DNA from: Bacteroidales bacterium UBA5206
GTDB lineage: Bacteria > Bacteroidota > Bacteroidia > Bacteroidales > Tenuifilaceae
Direction: 5' to 3'
Length of the DNA: 9,319 nt
NCBI GenBank assembly: GCA_002412705.1
Contig: DHVO01000104.1
Location: forward strand, 11,104-20,422
Position 1 is the first letter of the stretch. Every line of letters begins with the position of its first letter. Position numbers and translations under genes: made by a program. The notes beneath the pieces were generated by a model. That model did not search any database. It had not been told where the DNA came from and was given only the letters and a program-made list of their open reading frames with translations. Below are positions 6,744 through 9,319 of this stretch, piece after piece.

Positions 6744-6769
6744 TGCTCTCTGTTTTTATACAATGATAC

Positions 6770-6796
6770 AAAAAAAGGAGCCTTGTAGGGGCTCCT
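6770..6796 (-). terminator. Intrinsic terminator of pgi
   Basis: AGGAGCC (6776-6782) and GGCTCCT (6790-6796) form a 7-bp G/C-rich stem with a 7-nt loop. On the minus strand the stem runs into seven T (complement of the A-run 6770-6776). It begins 19 bp beyond the pgi stop, and the regulator's TTG start lies 26 bp further on. Confidence 0.9.
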
Positions 6797-6815
6797 CTTA
6801 GTATAATGTGTAATG

Positions 6816-8153
6816 TTACTCAAGTCGTTTGCGTAGCTGCTCTCCTTGTGCCTCAAATCCTGGCTTGCCTAGTAGCGCAAACATGTTCTTTTTGTAGGCT
6901 TCTACACCTGGTTGGTCGAATGGATTAACGCCAAGAGTATAGCCGCTAAGCGCACATGCCTTTTCAAAGAAGTACATTAAGTAACCCACCCAGTAGGCGT
7001 TTAGCCTAGGAATTTCTATTACGATGTTGGGCACACCGCCATCGATATGAGCTAGTATGGTGCCTAGTTCGGCCATGCGGTTAACCTCCGATAGCCTTTT
7101 CCCAGATATAAAGTTAAGCTGGTCTAGGTTCTCAGGATCGTTAGGTATATTTAGCTTGGTTTCTGGTTCGGCTATGGTTAGCACTGTTTCAAAAATCATG
7201 CGCTCCCCTTCCTGTATGTACTGTCCAAGCGAGTGCAGGTCTGATGTTAGATCCACGCTAGCAGGGAAAATGCCCTTTTGCTCCTTGCCCTCACTCTCGC
7301 CGTACAGCTGTTTCCACCACTCGGCAAGGAAGTGTAGCTTGGGGTTGTAGTTAACCATTATCTCAACCAACTTCTTTTTCTCGTAAAGAGCGTTACGAGC
7401 TGCAGCGTATAGGCATGCAGGGTTTTCTTCAAACTTAACGCTTGGTGAGGTATGCTGTTCGGCATCAGCAGCGCCCTTAACAAGCTCACGTATGCTAAAG
7501 CCTGCAATGGCAACGGGAAGTAAACCCACAGGGGTAAGTACAGAGTATCGTCCTCCAACATCGTCGGGAATAACAAAGGTTCTGTAGCCTTCCTGATCGG
7601 CGAGCTTGCGAAGGGCTCCCTTGCTCTCATCTGTGATGGCAACTATGCGGCTTGCCGCTTCGGCTTTGCCAACCTTTGCTTCAAGGTGATTTCGCAACAA
7701 GCGGAAACCAAGGGCTGGTTCGGTTGTTGTTCCCGATTTTGAGATAACAACAATGGAGTAGCGTACTTTGTCCAGAACTTGTAGTAGCTCGCTGTGGTAG
7801 TCTTCCGATATGTTTTGTCCAGCAAAAACAACCGTTGGGTTGCCGCTGTGGGGTATCATGCTAGCAAAGCTGTGGTTAAGCGCTTCAATTACCGCTTTGG
7901 CACCAAGGTATGAACCTCCAATGCCCACCACCACAACTACATCACTTTTTGACCGTAGGTCGTTGGCAACGCTTTCGATTTCCGATAGATCACTCTCTGT
8001 GATGCTGCTGGGAAGGTTTAGCCAACCCAGAAAATCGTTCCCCTTTCCTGTTTTTTCGTGTAGCAGCTGCTGATTGCGGTTTAGCTCCTCACGTAGGGCG
8101 TAAACCTGTTTCTTTGGAACAAATTCAAAGATGTTCTCTAGGTTTATTTTCAT
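6816..8153 (-). CDS. pgi: Glucose-6-phosphate isomerase
   Basis: Cytoplasmic enzyme interconverting glucose 6-phosphate and fructose 6-phosphate in glycolysis and gluconeogenesis. The 445-residue length matches the short bacterial form (Bacillus/Geobacillus type). Diagnostic stretches are GIGGSYLGAKA (77-87), the sugar-phosphate loop SKSGTTTE (138-145), the family signature DDVGGRYSVLTPVGLLP (197-213), QLYGESEGK (282-290) with the likely catalytic Glu286, TSDLHSLGQ with His307, and the second signature near GYLMYFFEKACALSG through NPFDQPGVEAYK with the likely catalytic Lys421. All expected active-site regions are present, so the gene looks intact. The ATG at 8153 begins MKINLEN and gives the normal N terminus. 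It lies 105 bp downstream of gpsA on the same strand, probably co-transcribed, and ends in a strong terminator. Confidence 0.98.
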   Translation of the reverse strand: MKINLENIFEFVPKKQVYALREELNRNQQLLHEKTGKGNDFLGWLNLPSSITESDLSEIESVANDLRSKSDVVVVVGIGGSYLGAKAVIEALNHSFASMIPHSGNPTVVFAGQNISEDYHSELLQVLDKVRYSIVVISKSGTTTEPALGFRLLRNHLEAKVGKAEAASRIVAITDESKGALRKLADQEGYRTFVIPDDVGGRYSVLTPVGLLPVAIAGFSIRELVKGAADAEQHTSPSVKFEENPACLYAAARNALYEKKKLVEIMVNYNPKLHFLAEWWKQLYGESEGKEQKGIFPASVDLTSDLHSLGQYIQEGERMIFETVLTIAEPETKLNIPNDPENLDQLNFISGKRLSEVNRMAELGTILAHIDGGVPNIVIEIPRLNAYWVGYLMYFFEKACALSGYTLGVNPFDQPGVEAYKKNMFALLGKPGFEAQGEQLRKRLE

Positions 8154-8258
8154 GGGATTAATGTTGTGTGAAACTAGATGTTAGATTCTAGGCTAGAACT
8201 GGTAACCAAGAGCGAGGGGCAATGTACTTCCCCTTTCTGGGTTATCAGTAGTAAGTTT
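8154..8258. other. gpsA-pgi intergenic region with small dyads
   Basis: No gene is visible. TTCTAG (8186-8191) and CTAGAA (8193-8198) flank a single centre base, a 13-bp dyad 33-45 bp upstream of the pgi ATG that could bind a regulator. AGGGG (8215-8219) can pair with CCCCT (8230-8234) and AGTAG (8247-8251) with CTACT (8259-8263), but neither has a T-run on the minus strand, so I do not call a gpsA terminator. Read-through from gpsA to pgi remains likely. Confidence 0.3.
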
Positions 8259-9254
8259 CTACTTAAGCTTCTCCGTTAGCAATTTAAACTCAATGGCAGG
8301 CGAAATGCGCTCGTAAAGGATGTTGTAAACAGCATCGGTAATTGGCATTTTCACACCAAAGCGCTCGTTTATCTTTTTAATGCCCTCGGTAGCGTAGTAT
8401 CCCTCTGCAACCATGTTCATTTCCAGCTGCGCTGTTTTAACGGAGTAGCCCTTGCCAATCATGGTGCCAAAGGTGCGGTTGCGGCTAAACTGCGAGTATG
8501 ATGTTACCAGTAGGTCGCCCAAGTAGGCCGATGCATTGGTTTTACGAGAGCTTGGGTAGGTCTTATCCAAGAACCGTTTCATTTCGCGCTGGGCGTTGCT
8601 AATGAGCACAGCCATAAAGTTATCGCCGTAACCCAATCCGTGAGCAATACCTGCGGCCACTGCAAAAATATTTTTAAGAATGGCGCTGTACTCTGTGCCA
8701 TAAATATCGGTGCTTGGTATGGTTCTTATGTAGTACGAACCGAATAGCTCGGCAACCTCTTCGGCCTTTTCTCTTCGTTTGCACGAGAAGGTAAGGTACG
8801 ATAGGCGCTCAAGGGCAACCTCTTCGGCATGACAAGGGCCGCTAATAACACCAATCTTGTCGTAGGGTAGGTTGTAGTGCTTGTTAAACAGCTCTGTTAC
8901 GGTTATGTACTCCTCTGGTACAATACCCTTAGTTGCCGATATTACAAATTTATCTTCAAGCGATTCTGTTAGTGGCTCCAACCAAATGCGTGCGTAAGCC
9001 GAGGGTACAACAAACACTAGCACATCCGACTCCCTAACCACCTCGTTAAGGTCGTTGCTTATGCGTAGCTTGTTCATATCAAAGCGAACGGAGCTAAGGA
9101 ACGTGGGGTTGTGGCTATGCTCGTTTAGGTTCTGAATAATTTCTGGTTCGCGGATATACCATCCAACCGAAGGGAGGTTCTCGTGCAATATCTTTACTAT
9201 TGCCGTAGCCCAGCTTCCGCTGCCTATAACAGATACTTTGCTTGTTTTGTCCAT
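8259..9254 (-). CDS. gpsA: NAD(P)H-dependent glycerol-3-phosphate dehydrogenase
   Basis: Cytoplasmic enzyme that reduces dihydroxyacetone phosphate to sn-glycerol 3-phosphate, the backbone precursor of phospholipids. The N-terminal Rossmann domain carries VIGSGSWATA (9-18), a GxGxxA dinucleotide-binding loop with Ala where many homologues have Gly (GSWGTA). SATKGI (107-111) supplies one conserved Lys, and ISGPCHAEEV (137-146) matches the usual SGPSFAxEV. The C-terminal domain has AILKNIFAVAAGI with the likely catalytic Lys194, GYGDNFMAVLI (208-218), YLGDLLVTSYSQFSRNRTFG (244-263) and PITDAVYNIL near the end. The 331-residue length is normal for the family. The ATG at 9252-9254 (minus strand) places the nucleotide loop 10 residues from the start, as expected. 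The following gene is pgi, 105 bp on. Confidence 0.98.
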   Translation of the reverse strand: MDKTSKVSVIGSGSWATAIVKILHENLPSVGWYIREPEIIQNLNEHSHNPTFLSSVRFDMNKLRISNDLNEVVRESDVLVFVVPSAYARIWLEPLTESLEDKFVISATKGIVPEEYITVTELFNKHYNLPYDKIGVISGPCHAEEVALERLSYLTFSCKRREKAEEVAELFGSYYIRTIPSTDIYGTEYSAILKNIFAVAAGIAHGLGYGDNFMAVLISNAQREMKRFLDKTYPSSRKTNASAYLGDLLVTSYSQFSRNRTFGTMIGKGYSVKTAQLEMNMVAEGYYATEGIKKINERFGVKMPITDAVYNILYERISPAIEFKLLTEKLK

Positions 9255-9319
9255 TTCCGTTTGTAATGAGTTAGTAAACCGTTAGGTGAGCTTATTGTTA
9301 GTTTGTGTTGATTCGCTTA

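Noticed and set aside
7358..7831. Minus-strand open frames inside pgi
   Set aside because: They overlap pgi in other frames, while pgi itself is intact with all active-site motifs.
8215..8234. AGGGG/CCCCT hairpin as a gpsA terminator
   Set aside because: Only five base pairs and no T-run on the minus strand; gpsA and pgi are more likely read together.
9255..9319. Possible end of an upstream gene or a promoter at the right edge
   Set aside because: Only 65 bases are visible, with no clear TTTG/TAnnTTTG pair on the minus strand and no recognisable coding sequence.

Overview
The window looks like a chromosomal segment from a member of the Bacteroidota, most likely the Bacteroidales. This rests on protein style (a 7TM-AraC regulator, a BASS transporter with GxP...WYY modules, the GKIDII-type module of the first gene), A/T-rich start contexts without clear Shine-Dalgarno sites, and the gpsA-pgi pairing. 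I see no insertion sequence, phage gene, CRISPR array, tRNA or rRNA. The window appears to be core or semi-core genome rather than a mobile island.

Layout: one plus-strand gene, truncated by the left edge, encodes an envelope-type hypothetical protein (1-654). It converges, with only 9 bp between stop codons, on a long run of six minus-strand genes. Read in their own direction (right to left) these are: gpsA (glycerol-3-phosphate dehydrogenase), pgi (glucose-6-phosphate isomerase, closed by a strong intrinsic terminator), a membrane-embedded AraC-family regulator with a TTG start, an exported eight-repeat PQQ-type beta-propeller protein (closed by another intrinsic terminator), a 320-bp gap, a bile acid:sodium symporter-family (BASS) transporter carrying two N-terminal SmpA/BamE-like repeats, and a PlsC-like lysophospholipid/glycerolipid acyltransferase 17 bp downstream of it.

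Three transcription units are suggested: gpsA-pgi (central carbon and glycerolipid precursor metabolism), araC plus propeller gene (possible sensor/target pair, separated by a perfect 22-bp palindrome), and BASS transporter plus acyltransferase (close spacing implies an operon). GpsA makes sn-glycerol-3-phosphate and the acyltransferase belongs to a superfamily that acylates it or its derivatives, but they lie in separate units and no direct link is shown.

The most unusual items are the fusion of a duplicated SmpA/BamE-like module to a BASS transporter, the 22-bp palindrome between the regulator and the propeller gene, and the propeller protein's C-terminal region, which resembles a type IX secretion sorting domain without its usual opening motif. 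I did not find a clearly new multi-gene system.
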